DNA from: an uncultured Clostridia bacterium
GTDB lineage: Bacteria; Bacillota; Clostridia; Christensenellales; UBA3700
DNA: 43,704 nt
NCBI GenBank assembly: GCA_947175555.1
Contig: CAMWNK010000008.1
Location: 1-43,704, forward strand
Direction: 5' to 3'
Under the pieces are notes generated by a model. It was not told the origin of the DNA, did not search any database, and was given only the letters and a program-made list of their open reading frames with translations. Shown here piece by piece: positions 33,372-42,265 of this stretch. Both the position numbers and the translations under genes were made by a program. Each line of letters begins with the position of its first letter. The stretch's first letter is position 1.

Positions 33372-36300
33372 TTAGCTTACGGTAATTACTACAGTAGAGG
33401 ACGAGGCAATCTCTCCGTCCTTGACTACCTGATACTTAAGCAATACGATACCCGACATACTGAAGCTCGACATGCCGCCGCTCACCTTGATATCAAGAGT
33501 ATAACCGTCAAGGTTGAAATCTGCAGAAGCGGTATACAGCGCGGTAGTAACGCTATCCGATAAAGCGATAATTGCGTTAGCATCGCAAATACCGTTCCTA
33601 TTCACCTTAGCTTCTCTCATATTGGGATAAAGCACGCCGTCTATAACATAGGTGCTGTAGCCTGTAGCCTGCGACAGTCCGTGAGCCTTAAGCGCGGCGT
33701 TGTTGACTGCGCTCAAGTCGGATATATATCTCTGCACATAGCAGTCTGTAAGTCCCGTATCGGCGTTGCCTGCGAATGCGCTCCTATCTCCGTTGAGTTC
33801 CACGCCGCCTCTGAGCGTTCTTCCTGCGGAATAAGCGTAATTGATTGTACCCTCGTTGATACCTGCAAAGCTACCCGTTCCGTTGGTCATGTCGCCGGAA
33901 ACTCTCGCTATCGAGTAAGCGGTCGTGATTGTACCGCCGTTCCTACCGACAAATCCGCCTGCGGCAAATCCTCTTACCGCATTGCCGCTTGCAGCAGCAT
34001 TGCCCGAATACTTTGCGCCTGCATAGCAGGAATTAATAGCACCGCCGTTATTAAAGCCTACGAATCCGCCCGTATAATTCACCCTTGCAGATACGCTCTT
34101 TACGTCGCACTCTGCATAACTGCCGCTCACAACTCCTTGAGCGGAATTGCTTCCGAGCAATCCGCCTACGGCAAGATAGTTACTGCCGCTGCCGTCAAAA
34201 GACGACTCTACGGAAATCTCGCCGATTGCAGACGACGCCGTTATCTTACCCTCATTGTCGGCGACAAGACCGCCTACTGCGATATCGTTGTCCGACTTCT
34301 GCTCTGCGGTAATCTTAATAGAACACTCTACCGCATTCATTGTCGCATTGTTGACGTTATGACCTACCGCGCCGCCTACGTTGTTGTAAGACTTAATCTC
34401 GCCGCTCACGTAGACGTCCTCTATCTTGCCATTGTTGGTGCCTGCCAATGCGCCTGTGTAATCTACGTATAAGTTATCGGTCTTCTCTACTTCTTCGTCG
34501 TTCTCGGTTACTTTATAAGTGAAGCTGTAATCTGTATCGGTAAGCGTCAAGTTAATGAAGTTGACACCTACGATAGAGCCCGACTCGTTTATAGAAGCGA
34601 ATAATCCGTATTCATTGCAGAAGGAATTGATTGTCCGAGCATCCTCTGCCTTCTTGGAATATTCGATTGCGCCCTTATTCTTAACTACAAGATTGCTTAT
34701 AAAGTAATTGCCCTCAGTCTCGCTGACTTGATTGTCGGGAGCGGTATACTTTGCAGTGCCGCTAATTATAGAGCCTGCAAAATTCTCAAGCGACAGCCAT
34801 GCGTTGCCGCCTGCGTCGATATTCTCCGCTATTACGAAAGTCTTGCCATTGCAATTATCGCCCTTGAGCATAAGAGCTTGGATATACATCAGCTTTGCAA
34901 AAGCAAAGGTCCTAATCTGAGCGGTGTCGATACCCTCGCTGTCCTTAGCGTATGTGGTGTCGATTACATATCTGCCGCCGTCATCTGTTTCGGGCTCGCA
35001 ATAAGACAGATAGTAATCGTCAAGCGTCTTGGAGCCTCCTGCTATATAAGCGGTCTTTTGTCCCGAGTCGGTCTTGCCGTTGCTCGCCTGCACCGATACG
35101 TTGAAATATCTGCCGTATGCGGACTTAGTGCCGTCCATGGATTGATTGTGGACTATCTCTCCGTCCTCTTCCTTATGGAATATCTTATTTATATCGTACG
35201 TTATTACGACATAATCCGTATCCTCTGCTATTTTAGAGCCGCTGTAAGTATCCGATACGGTATACTTGCTCTCATCCTCGTCATAAGCTACGTTGACATT
35301 GACGCTGATATCGTTAAGAGAGTTGGACGAGGATACGTTATAAGACGAGAGCACTATCTTGAAAGTGTCTGCTATCTCGAGATAACTCTTGCTCACGTAT
35401 ATCTTTACCGCGTCGTACAGTTTATTCGCACCGCCCTCATAATCGAGATGCGCATATACGTTGCTGCCCTGAGGGCTAACAGCCGCATTGGTCTGAATTA
35501 CGTCCGCAAGTCTTCTTACGGTATATATATCGCCTGCGTCGCCGGAAACAGGACCTACGGTATCGTAAATTCCGTCCTCGTCGCCCTTTGCGGTAACGGT
35601 AATCACGTATTCGCCGTGCTTATCGATATTGAGCGAAGATATCTGACAGGTAGTAGCCGTCTTGGACGAAGGCGTATAGGAATAATAGCCGCCCGCCTCC
35701 TTATCATAGGTATTATTCTGCACTTGCTCGAGCACGCTCTCTTTAGTCTGACCGTCAGCTATGAGCCAAGCCTCGATAATAATACCTTGAGAGTTGGTGT
35801 TGCCGTCCCATCTTATTCTCTTGGAGTTTTCTCCCGAAATTTCCAGTTTAGTAATATAAGGGGTAGTAAGGCTGCCCTTGACTACGTACTCAAACGTATA
35901 GCGCGCGGAATTGACGTAATCATCAGACGCAGAATCGGCGCGCACGCTTATATAGTACAAATCGGGCGTCTCGGCATACTTCCTTATTACGGTATTATTG
36001 GAAGAATCGGTATCTTCGAATTCAATCAAATCGCAAGACGCGCTCTCGGTCTTGACAGTTGCAATCTCTTTATCGTTGGTCTTAGAACGCACGGTAACGG
36101 TATAAGAGGCAGCATTGGTTACCGCATTCCAAGTAAGGTACAGATACTTGCTGCCCTCGCTCTGCTTGACCTCTACTCTTCCGCCTGTAGGAGTAGCAAT
36201 GTTGTTCCCCCTATTATAGACATATTCCGATATCTTACTGTCCTTATAATCGTCGTTCTCCGCCAATGCCTGAACATATATAATATATTCGCCCTGCTCG

Positions 36301-36560
36301 GTTATACCGGATAAAGAAACTTTGGGCTCTCTTACTATCTGATTGCCTCTGCGCTCGCCGTCGCGCCCCTTCGTGTAGTACACGGCATAGCTATATGCGT
36401 TGTCTACCGCATCCCATACGAGCATATCGTTGTCTCTGTCCAAAGTAAAGCCTTTAGGCTCGTCAAGCTGATTGCCGTCATTGCACGCGGCAACAGCGGC
36501 GACAATCGTCAACACCGCGCATATTATCAATATAATCGCTGTAACTTTCTTTTTATTCAT
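33372..36560 (-). CDS. surface lipoprotein with Fn3-like and GLUG repeats
   Basis: 1062 residues. The signal peptide ends with lipobox VAAC (Cys near 26). Residues about 30-350 contain three Fn3-like repeats, each with a W-x-x-V-x-x-A-x-SY core (LVWDAVDNAYSYAVYY and LTWNAVTNAASYTVTV). Residues about 690-940 contain GLUG repeats (NNVGGAVGHN, IAVGGLVADNEG, LAVGGLLGSN, YTGGFVGFNNG, AAGGFVGRNGG, GTGSFAGINEG), which build a beta-helix stalk. A C-terminal domain follows. Such proteins are surface adhesins or glycan-binding scaffolds; the partner is unknown. GGGTGG precedes the ATG. Monocistronic, with its own promoter and terminator. Confidence 0.88.
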   Translation of the reverse strand: MNKKKVTAIILIICAVLTIVAAVAACNDGNQLDEPKGFTLDRDNDMLVWDAVDNAYSYAVYYTKGRDGERRGNQIVREPKVSLSGITEQGEYIIYVQALAENDDYKDSKISEYVYNRGNNIATPTGGRVEVKQSEGSKYLYLTWNAVTNAASYTVTVRSKTNDKEIATVKTESASCDLIEFEDTDSSNNTVIRKYAETPDLYYISVRADSASDDYVNSARYTFEYVVKGSLTTPYITKLEISGENSKRIRWDGNTNSQGIIIEAWLIADGQTKESVLEQVQNNTYDKEAGGYYSYTPSSKTATTCQISSLNIDKHGEYVITVTAKGDEDGIYDTVGPVSGDAGDIYTVRRLADVIQTNAAVSPQGSNVYAHLDYEGGANKLYDAVKIYVSKSYLEIADTFKIVLSSYNVSSSNSLNDISVNVNVAYDEDESKYTVSDTYSGSKIAEDTDYVVITYDINKIFHKEEDGEIVHNQSMDGTKSAYGRYFNVSVQASNGKTDSGQKTAYIAGGSKTLDDYYLSYCEPETDDGGRYVIDTTYAKDSEGIDTAQIRTFAFAKLMYIQALMLKGDNCNGKTFVIAENIDAGGNAWLSLENFAGSIISGTAKYTAPDNQVSETEGNYFISNLVVKNKGAIEYSKKAEDARTINSFCNEYGLFASINESGSIVGVNFINLTLTDTDYSFTYKVTENDEEVEKTDNLYVDYTGALAGTNNGKIEDVYVSGEIKSYNNVGGAVGHNVNNATMNAVECSIKITAEQKSDNDIAVGGLVADNEGKITASSAIGEISVESSFDGSGSNYLAVGGLLGSNSAQGVVSGSYAECDVKSVSARVNYTGGFVGFNNGGAINSCYAGAKYSGNAAASGNAVRGFAAGGFVGRNGGTITTAYSIARVSGDMTNGTGSFAGINEGTINYAYSAGRTLRGGVELNGDRSAFAGNADTGLTDCYVQRYISDLSAVNNAALKAHGLSQATGYSTYVIDGVLYPNMREAKVNRNGICDANAIIALSDSVTTALYTASADFNLDGYTLDIKVSGGMSSFSMSGIVLLKYQVVKDGEIASSSTVVITVS

Positions 36561-36606
36561 ATATTTCCACCCGATGGCGAATTGTATCCGTTAAGTATAC
36601 ATATAT

Positions 36607-36635
36607 ATTATAACGGAAAAGAGCGACCTTTTCAA
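36607..36635 (-). promoter_or_regulatory. promoter of the GLUG lipoprotein gene
   Basis: TTGAAA (36635-36630), 17-bp spacer, TATAAT (36612-36607). Confidence 0.65.
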
Positions 36636-36840
36636 CTACTTTGCCGTCTATATTATTTATCTTTTATATATAAGTATGCGAGCTCTCTATCCCGACCGTC
36701 TGCAAGTCTCATACGTATTATAGCGCAACGTCATTGAAGATAGTTTTATATACCGCCGCAAAATGACCGATATGCTCCTCAAATAACAATCGCAGGTATA
36801 TTATCAATCCGCTTCGGCAATAAATCGATAGAAAAAGATA
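36636..36840. other. intergenic stretch between divergent genes
   Basis: Part of the 332-bp gap between the GLUG lipoprotein gene and the mini XRE gene. Apart from the two promoters at its edges I see no gene; one ORF on the minus strand has no ribosome-binding site and runs into the XRE gene. Confidence 0.5.
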
Positions 36841-36869
36841 TTGAATTTTAACTTGCGTTATGCTATAAT
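36841..36869 (+). promoter_or_regulatory. promoter of the mini XRE gene
   Basis: TTGAAT (36841-36846), 17-bp spacer and extended -10 TGC-TATAAT (36864-36869). GGGAGA at 36878-36883 is the ribosome-binding site. Confidence 0.7.
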
Positions 36870-36892
36870 AACCGATAGGGAGAAGTATATTT

Positions 36893-37099
36893 ATGAATTT
36901 TGCCAAAAATCTGAGAATGTTCAGAAAACAGAAAAAAATATCGCAAATGATGCTTGCCGACAGCTTGGGAGTATCCCAAAGGACAGTATCTCATTACGAA
37001 AACGGCACGTCGGAGCCCTCTTTGCAGACCTTGTGCAAACTTGCCGACATATTCGATATCACCACAGACGAATTGCTTGGATATAAAAAGATTATCTAA
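36893..37099 (+). CDS. small XRE-family transcriptional regulator
   Basis: 68 residues, essentially one HTH_3 domain: NLRMFRKQKKISQMMLADSLGVS followed by QRTVSHYENGTSEPSLQTLCKLADIF and DELLGYKK. It resembles the stand-alone Cro/CI-type regulators common in clostridia. It has its own promoter, a good ribosome-binding site and a textbook terminator, so it forms a transcription unit of its own. The target is unknown; no toxin or phage gene lies beside it. Confidence 0.88.
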   Translation: MNFAKNLRMFRKQKKISQMMLADSLGVSQRTVSHYENGTSEPSLQTLCKLADIFDITTDELLGYKKII

Positions 37100-37129
37100 G
37101 CATCGCCTACGCGCTTTAAGTAATCGATT

Positions 37130-37157
37130 CGGGGAGCCTATGCTCCCCGTTTTTTTA
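37130..37157 (+). terminator. intrinsic terminator of the mini XRE gene
   Basis: 8-bp GC-rich stem (37130-37137 with 37142-37149), CTAT loop, then eight T residues. Confidence 0.92.
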
Positions 37158-37158
37158 T

Positions 37159-37431
37159 TTATCCTACGCTATCGACTGTCCTTTCCTTGCACGCATCCCT
37201 TAGCAACAAGGAATCTCTGATATCTTCGAGCAATACAGTTAGCGAATAAATTCCGCCCAAAGTATCCGAAGGTATCAGGTCGCTATATCTATCGGACAGT
37301 ATAAACATGTCCTGCATGACCAACTTAGCGCGTCTTACAACGCTATCGAAAAATATTTTATCGCCAGCGCACATTTCTGCTTTAGCCGACGCAGCGCCGA
37401 TATCTCCTCTGCTATTCCCGATACGTCTCAT
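37159..37431 (-). CDS. hypothetical protein, 90 residues
   Basis: I do not recognise the family. It is soluble, helical, without signal peptide: AKAEMCAGDKIFFDSVVRRAKLVMQDMF and GGIYSLTVLLEDIRDSLLLRDA form two amphipathic stretches. A very strong AGGAGGAGAG precedes the ATG, which makes it a genuine gene. It converges on the mini XRE gene; its stop lies at the edge of that gene's terminator. Confidence 0.7.
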   Translation of the reverse strand: MRRIGNSRGDIGAASAKAEMCAGDKIFFDSVVRRAKLVMQDMFILSDRYSDLIPSDTLGGIYSLTVLLEDIRDSLLLRDACKERTVDSVG

Positions 37432-37649
37432 ACTCTCCTCCTAATAGCTGCCGATATCATTCTACACCCGTATAGAACGCGTAATATGAAATATATCGCT
37501 TATACATGTCGAAACTTACGTTAATATATCGCTTTTGGGGCGATATCGTCCGTATGCGTCGCTATTATTCGTCTTCTGACTTAATCCTTCCAAGCAGATA
37601 AATTAATGCGCGTATTGCTTCTTTTTCGAGCAATGCAAAAGTAATGATA

Positions 37650-37678
37650 TTGACGCGCCTTAATTATAATGATACAAT
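37650..37678 (+). promoter_or_regulatory. promoter of the GH3 gene
   Basis: TTGACG (37650-37655), 17-bp spacer and TACAAT (37673-37678). AGAGAGG follows before the ATG. Confidence 0.65.
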
Positions 37679-37707
37679 ATAAATAACTTTTATAAGAGAG
37701 GAAAATT

Positions 37708-40101
37708 ATGAAACATCCGGAAATAGTCTCTCAGCTGACTCTTGAAGAAAAAGCTGCGCTTTGCTCAGGCACCGACATGTGGCACTTCAAGGGTATTGAG
37801 CGTCTCGGCGTACCTGCCGTAACAGTATCCGACGGACCTCACGGGCTGAGAAAGCAAACCAAGAAAAATATGACCGTATCCCAGTCAGTAGACGCTACTT
37901 GCTTCCCTTTAGCAACGTCTACTGCATCGTCGTGGGACGTCGAACTCGTAGAAGAACTGGGGCGCACGCTTGGCGAAGAGGCTGTGGCGGAAAGCGTAGA
38001 CGTGGTGCTCGGTCCCGGCGTCAACATCAAGCGCAATCCTTTATGCGGAAGGAATTTCGAATACTTTTCCGAAGACCCTCTGCTCGCCGGTAAAATGGCG
38101 GCGGGGCTCATCAACGGCATACAGTCTACGGGTGCAAAAGCATGTATAAAGCACTTTGCCGCAAATAATCAAGAATACAACCGTATGAGCATAAGCAGCG
38201 AGGTAGACGAACGTACGCTCAGAGAGATATATCTCAGAGCGTTTGAGATAGCTATCAAGGAATCTAAGCCCGCCACCGTAATGTGCTCGTATAACAAAAT
38301 AAACGGCGTGTACGCATCCGAAGACGATAGATTGCTCAATAAAATATTGCGCGACGAATGGGGCTTTGACGGCTTAGTGATGTCCGACTGGGGCGCAGTC
38401 AACGACAGAGTAATGGGCGTAGCCGCGGGACTTGACGTAGAGATGCCCTCAAGCGGCGGCATGAATAACCGAAAGCTGGTCAAAGCCGTCAAGGAAGGCA
38501 GATTGGACGAAAAGGTATTGGACGTAGCCGCAGACAGAGTTATAGACCTTGCCTTATCGCAAGTCCCTGCCAAAGACGGCTACGACATCGCCGAGCATGA
38601 CGCGATATCTGCGCGCATAGCGGAAAAATGCGCCGTACTCCTCAAAAACGACTCTCTCCTACCCTTTAGTAAGGACGAGAAGGTATTGATAATAGGTCAA
38701 CTTGCCGTAAAACCCAGATATCAAGGCGCAGGCTCGTCCTTTATCAATGCTCATAAAGTAACTTCGCTTATTGACGCGCTGCAAGAAGAGGGCATCCGCT
38801 ATGCTTATGAGTCCGGCTACGACATTAGAGGTAAAGCCAACTCGGAAAAGCTGATCAACGAGGCGTGCGAACTTGCGGCAAAATACGATAAAGTGGTCAT
38901 AATGGCAGGCTTGACTCCCAAGTACGAAGCGGAGGGATTCGACCGCTCCTCTATCAACCTGCCGCCCGAGCAAGACGAGCTAATAAAGCGCGTGAGCGAA
39001 ATCAATCACAATACGGCGGTAGTGCTCAGCGCGGGAAGCGTGGTGGCAATGCCTTGGATTGACAGCGTCGCCGCAGTACTGAATATGGGACTTAGCGGTC
39101 AGGCATCGGGCAGGGCATGTATGAGACTGATGTACGGCATGTGCAATCCTTGCGGCAAAACCGCCGAGACATATCCCATATCTTACGATGACATACCTTC
39201 GGCAAAATACTTCCCCGGTAAACGCTATACCGTAGAATACCGCGAAGGCTTATACGTGGGATACAGATACTTCTCCACTTCGTCCACTCCCGTGCTCTTC
39301 CCCTTCGGACACGGATTATCCTATACCCGCTACGAGTATTCCGATATAAAAATAGATAAATCAAGCATTAAAGAAGGCGAAGATATAGAAGTCAGCTTTA
39401 AGGTTAGCAATGTCGGCGACAGAGACGGCGAAGAGATATCTCAGGTATATATATCCGCAGACGGCAGCCCCGTATACCGCCCCTACATTGAACTAAAAGG
39501 ATTTGCCAAGACGGCGATAAAAGCGGGTGAAAGCGCTATAGTAACAATCAAGTTGCCCGCGAAATCCTTTGAATACTACAACACGGTTGACAACGCATGG
39601 CGCACGCATAGCGGGAAATTTGTGATACGCGTAGGCGGCGGCAGCAATAGTCTGCCCTTATCTGCCGAAGTCGAGATGCAGGCTAAGGAATACCCTCTGC
39701 CCGAGTGCGGCGACTGGTACAAAGCCCCCAATTCCGACGCGATAAGCGACGAAGACTTCACCAAGTTGCTCTCCCGTCCCATAACCGAAGAGCCGAGCAT
39801 ACCTACCAAGGGCAACTTTACTGCCGACGACTCTATAGGCGATATGGCAGAAACTTGCAGGCTTGCCCGCTTTGTATTGAAGATGGCTAAGCGATTCATA
39901 CGTCTGGGTATGCACGCGGAAAAAGACGATCCCAACTATCTTATGATATACGAGGTAATGAAGACTTCTCCCATACGCGCGCTGTCATACTCCTCTCAAG
40001 GCATGCTCAACGAGAAGATGGCTCAAGGGCTGCTCATGATGATGAACGGACACAAGTTTAAGGGACTGTGCAAAATAATAGGCAATATCGGTAAGAAATA
40101 A
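37708..40101 (+). CDS. glycoside hydrolase family 3, beta-glucosidase-like
   Basis: 797 residues. The N-terminal GH3 barrel shows SDGPHGLRKQ (about 43-52), GPGVNIKRNPLCGRNFEYFSEDP, KHFAANNQE, and LVMSDWGAV near residue 227, whose Asp is the family's nucleophile. The alpha/beta GH3_C domain follows, then an Fn3-like domain (about 570-650) with EEISQVYI and LKGFAKT. No signal peptide: it acts inside the cell on imported oligosaccharides, which fits gut clostridia; whether the bond is beta-glucosidic or another is not certain. The last 140 residues form an extension with a basic amphipathic stretch. No transporter lies nearby. Confidence 0.93.
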   Translation: MKHPEIVSQLTLEEKAALCSGTDMWHFKGIERLGVPAVTVSDGPHGLRKQTKKNMTVSQSVDATCFPLATSTASSWDVELVEELGRTLGEEAVAESVDVVLGPGVNIKRNPLCGRNFEYFSEDPLLAGKMAAGLINGIQSTGAKACIKHFAANNQEYNRMSISSEVDERTLREIYLRAFEIAIKESKPATVMCSYNKINGVYASEDDRLLNKILRDEWGFDGLVMSDWGAVNDRVMGVAAGLDVEMPSSGGMNNRKLVKAVKEGRLDEKVLDVAADRVIDLALSQVPAKDGYDIAEHDAISARIAEKCAVLLKNDSLLPFSKDEKVLIIGQLAVKPRYQGAGSSFINAHKVTSLIDALQEEGIRYAYESGYDIRGKANSEKLINEACELAAKYDKVVIMAGLTPKYEAEGFDRSSINLPPEQDELIKRVSEINHNTAVVLSAGSVVAMPWIDSVAAVLNMGLSGQASGRACMRLMYGMCNPCGKTAETYPISYDDIPSAKYFPGKRYTVEYREGLYVGYRYFSTSSTPVLFPFGHGLSYTRYEYSDIKIDKSSIKEGEDIEVSFKVSNVGDRDGEEISQVYISADGSPVYRPYIELKGFAKTAIKAGESAIVTIKLPAKSFEYYNTVDNAWRTHSGKFVIRVGGGSNSLPLSAEVEMQAKEYPLPECGDWYKAPNSDAISDEDFTKLLSRPITEEPSIPTKGNFTADDSIGDMAETCRLARFVLKMAKRFIRLGMHAEKDDPNYLMIYEVMKTSPIRALSYSSQGMLNEKMAQGLLMMMNGHKFKGLCKIIGNIGKK

Positions 40102-40250
40102 GAATTTGCAAGTTGCCGACTATAAAGGCGGACGTTGGGCTATAGCAACCTCTATCGGTAGCTATGCCGCAAATATTGGATAGCGCAAGCTAACGCTTTT
40201 GTGTGCGGCGATACGGTGTAAATTGTAGAAATATCTTGCAATCAGACAAT

Positions 40251-40281
40251 TAAAAATCCGAGTCGATTACGGCTCGGATTT
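40251..40281 (-). terminator. terminator of the LRR protein gene, between convergent genes
   Basis: 9-bp stem (40254-40262 with 40273-40281) with further pairing inside, followed on the minus strand by TTTTTAATT. It may also stop the GH3 transcript. Confidence 0.75.
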
Positions 40282-40305
40282 ATCATATTAAGCTAAATCA
40301 TCGAA

Positions 40306-42159
40306 TTAATAAGGCGTACTCCACCAATACGTTATTTCTGCCCTATTGCCGAGATATTCGTCAACCGATTCCAATATTTCCATTGATATGCCCTGCGGCA
40401 GCATTATGCAAAGCTCTACGTCGTCCTCTATACCGCTCAAGAATTGCGCGCTCATATTGCCTGCCGTCATTGTGCGATAATAATCGCTATTGCTACTCAT
40501 AAAGTACACTATAAAGTCGTTTACTTTACAACCGTTAAATACACTCGCGCCGAGCGTGGTTACGCTCTCTTTTATTATTATGGAATTATACTCGGCATTG
40601 CCGAAAGCATAATCGGCGATAGTCTTAACTCTTCCGTCTACGTAAGAGAACTTGCCAAGAGTGGACCTGTCTCCGCGGATAGTATAACTCTCGTTGTCAA
40701 AGTCTCCGATATAGGCGTATATAGTAAGGTTGTCCATATCAGTATTGGTCAGGAAATAATGGCTGTACTCGGCGTATGTCGTGCTCGACAATTTATAGTA
40801 TTTGCCGAGGTTGTACAACGCAAAATTCTCGCCTATCATATTGCCGCTGCTATCTTCCTCTGCGCCGTATATCGTAACCGCGCCGCTATTCTTGCAGCCT
40901 GCAAAAGCTCCGTTGCCTATAGTCTTAATCTGACTGCCTATTATGAAGCCGTCCAGCTCGTCGCAGCCGTAGAAGAGCAACGAAGGGATAGACGTAACGT
41001 CGGGATGCAACGACGTCTCCTTACTGGTCTCGAATTGCTCGGTATCGGAAGAGGTGGATGACTTATAACTCACCTTCTTGAGCGAAGAACAGTTATAAAA
41101 AGCGCCTGTACCCAAGGTAGGGTTGCTTGCAAGGAACTCTATGTTCTGTACGGAAATGCAATTTTGGAAAGCGTAGTCTCCGATGCTCTCAAGCGACTCC
41201 TTAATCTGCAAAGTAACCTTGGAGGAAGAATAATTGCAGTCTTGGAAAGCGCGAGAGCCTATCGACGTCAACGTCTCTTGGTCCAAAGCGCGCAACAGTA
41301 CGTTGTACGCCGCGCCGAGAGTAACTACGGGATTGGACGGGACGGAACGGGTGGTAAACCTCATCCTGCTGCAACCGTAGAATGCGCTGTCGCCTATGCT
41401 TTCAAGCGCGCAAGCATTGCCCGTAAAATCAAAGTTGGTCAGCCATGACGCGCCGTCAAAAGCGTTGTTGCCGATACTCTTGAGATTGCCCGAGCACTGC
41501 ACGGTAGACGATACCGTAGTAATAGCCTTGTAGAAGGCGTAGCTGTCTATGCTCTCAAGCGATAAGGGCAACGTGATATCGTATACGCCGCTCTGCCTGC
41601 CGTTTCCGCCAGAGCTTTCCGAGATATACAGCTTCTGAAGTCTCGTGCACTCGGAAAAGGCATATGCGCCTATGCTCTTTACGTTGTTGCCCATTGTTAC
41701 CGTAGTGAGCGCCGCGCAGCCGCTGAATGCGTGATCGGGTATAGCCTTTACTCCGTCGGGCAACGTAATCTCGTTGAGATTGGACACATTATAGAACGCT
41801 TCCGAATCTATAGTAAAATTATCGGCGGTGCTCCTAATGATGACGGTATTTAAGGTCTTATTATCCTTGAACGCGCCCGCGCCTATGCCGACAACCTTCT
41901 TGCCGTCTATCTTATCGGCTATCTCCAGCTCCTTGTCCGTGCCCGAATACTTGGTTATCGTAGCTTTGCCTTTAGATATCGATAAGGTGTATGCGCCTAC
42001 CTGCTTAATCGAAGGCGAAAAGTCCGCTTTGACAATAAGCGCGATAGCCGTAGCGACAATCGCTACAACCAATACCGATACCAACACTATCAACGTAATC
42101 TTCTTGTTATTACGGTTGGAAGGCGTATTCACTGTGGTTTCACTGTTATGCTCTGCCAT
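40306..42159 (-). CDS. BspA-type leucine-rich repeat surface protein
   Basis: 617 residues: a short cytoplasmic N-terminus (1-20), one transmembrane anchor (about 21-43), then an exported region of many LRR_5 (BspA/TpLRR) repeats. The unit is about 23 residues, with the I-G-x-x-A-F-x-x-C core seen in IGAYAFSECTRL, IGDSAFYGCSRM and IGDYAFQNCISV. Such proteins bind host or microbial surface glycans and proteins; the target is unknown. The anchoring is N-terminal and uncleaved, not by lipoprotein or sortase. No clear ribosome-binding site precedes the ATG. Promoter at 42218-42246. Confidence 0.9.
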   Translation of the reverse strand: MAEHNSETTVNTPSNRNNKKITLIVLVSVLVVAIVATAIALIVKADFSPSIKQVGAYTLSISKGKATITKYSGTDKELEIADKIDGKKVVGIGAGAFKDNKTLNTVIIRSTADNFTIDSEAFYNVSNLNEITLPDGVKAIPDHAFSGCAALTTVTMGNNVKSIGAYAFSECTRLQKLYISESSGGNGRQSGVYDITLPLSLESIDSYAFYKAITTVSSTVQCSGNLKSIGNNAFDGASWLTNFDFTGNACALESIGDSAFYGCSRMRFTTRSVPSNPVVTLGAAYNVLLRALDQETLTSIGSRAFQDCNYSSSKVTLQIKESLESIGDYAFQNCISVQNIEFLASNPTLGTGAFYNCSSLKKVSYKSSTSSDTEQFETSKETSLHPDVTSIPSLLFYGCDELDGFIIGSQIKTIGNGAFAGCKNSGAVTIYGAEEDSSGNMIGENFALYNLGKYYKLSSTTYAEYSHYFLTNTDMDNLTIYAYIGDFDNESYTIRGDRSTLGKFSYVDGRVKTIADYAFGNAEYNSIIIKESVTTLGASVFNGCKVNDFIVYFMSSNSDYYRTMTAGNMSAQFLSGIEDDVELCIMLPQGISMEILESVDEYLGNRAEITYWWSTPY

Positions 42160-42183
42160 ATTCTGTACTCGCTTATCAAATAT

Positions 42184-42199
42184 AATTATAGCTATAATT
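42184..42199. repeat. 16-bp perfect palindrome in the LRR gene leader
   Basis: AATTATAGCTATAATT reads the same on both strands, in the leader 25 bp before the LRR gene ATG. It is AT-rich, so chance is possible; an operator is another option. Confidence 0.4.
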
Positions 42200-42217
42200 T
42201 TATTATTAGCTTAAATC

Positions 42218-42246
42218 AGTATAGCATACTAATCGCATTATTTCAA
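42218..42246 (-). promoter_or_regulatory. promoter of the LRR protein gene
   Basis: TTGAAA (42246-42241), 17-bp spacer and extended -10 TGC-TATACT (42223-42218). Confidence 0.55.
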
Positions 42247-42265
42247 CTGATAACGCGGATATGCT

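Noticed and set aside
34728..36314. Long plus-strand open frame (528 codons) opposite the GLUG lipoprotein
   Set aside because: Composition follows the repeats of the real gene on the other strand; no start signal.
36718..36906. Minus-strand open frame of 62 codons in the gap before the mini XRE gene
   Set aside because: It would start inside the XRE gene and cross its promoter, with no start signal.
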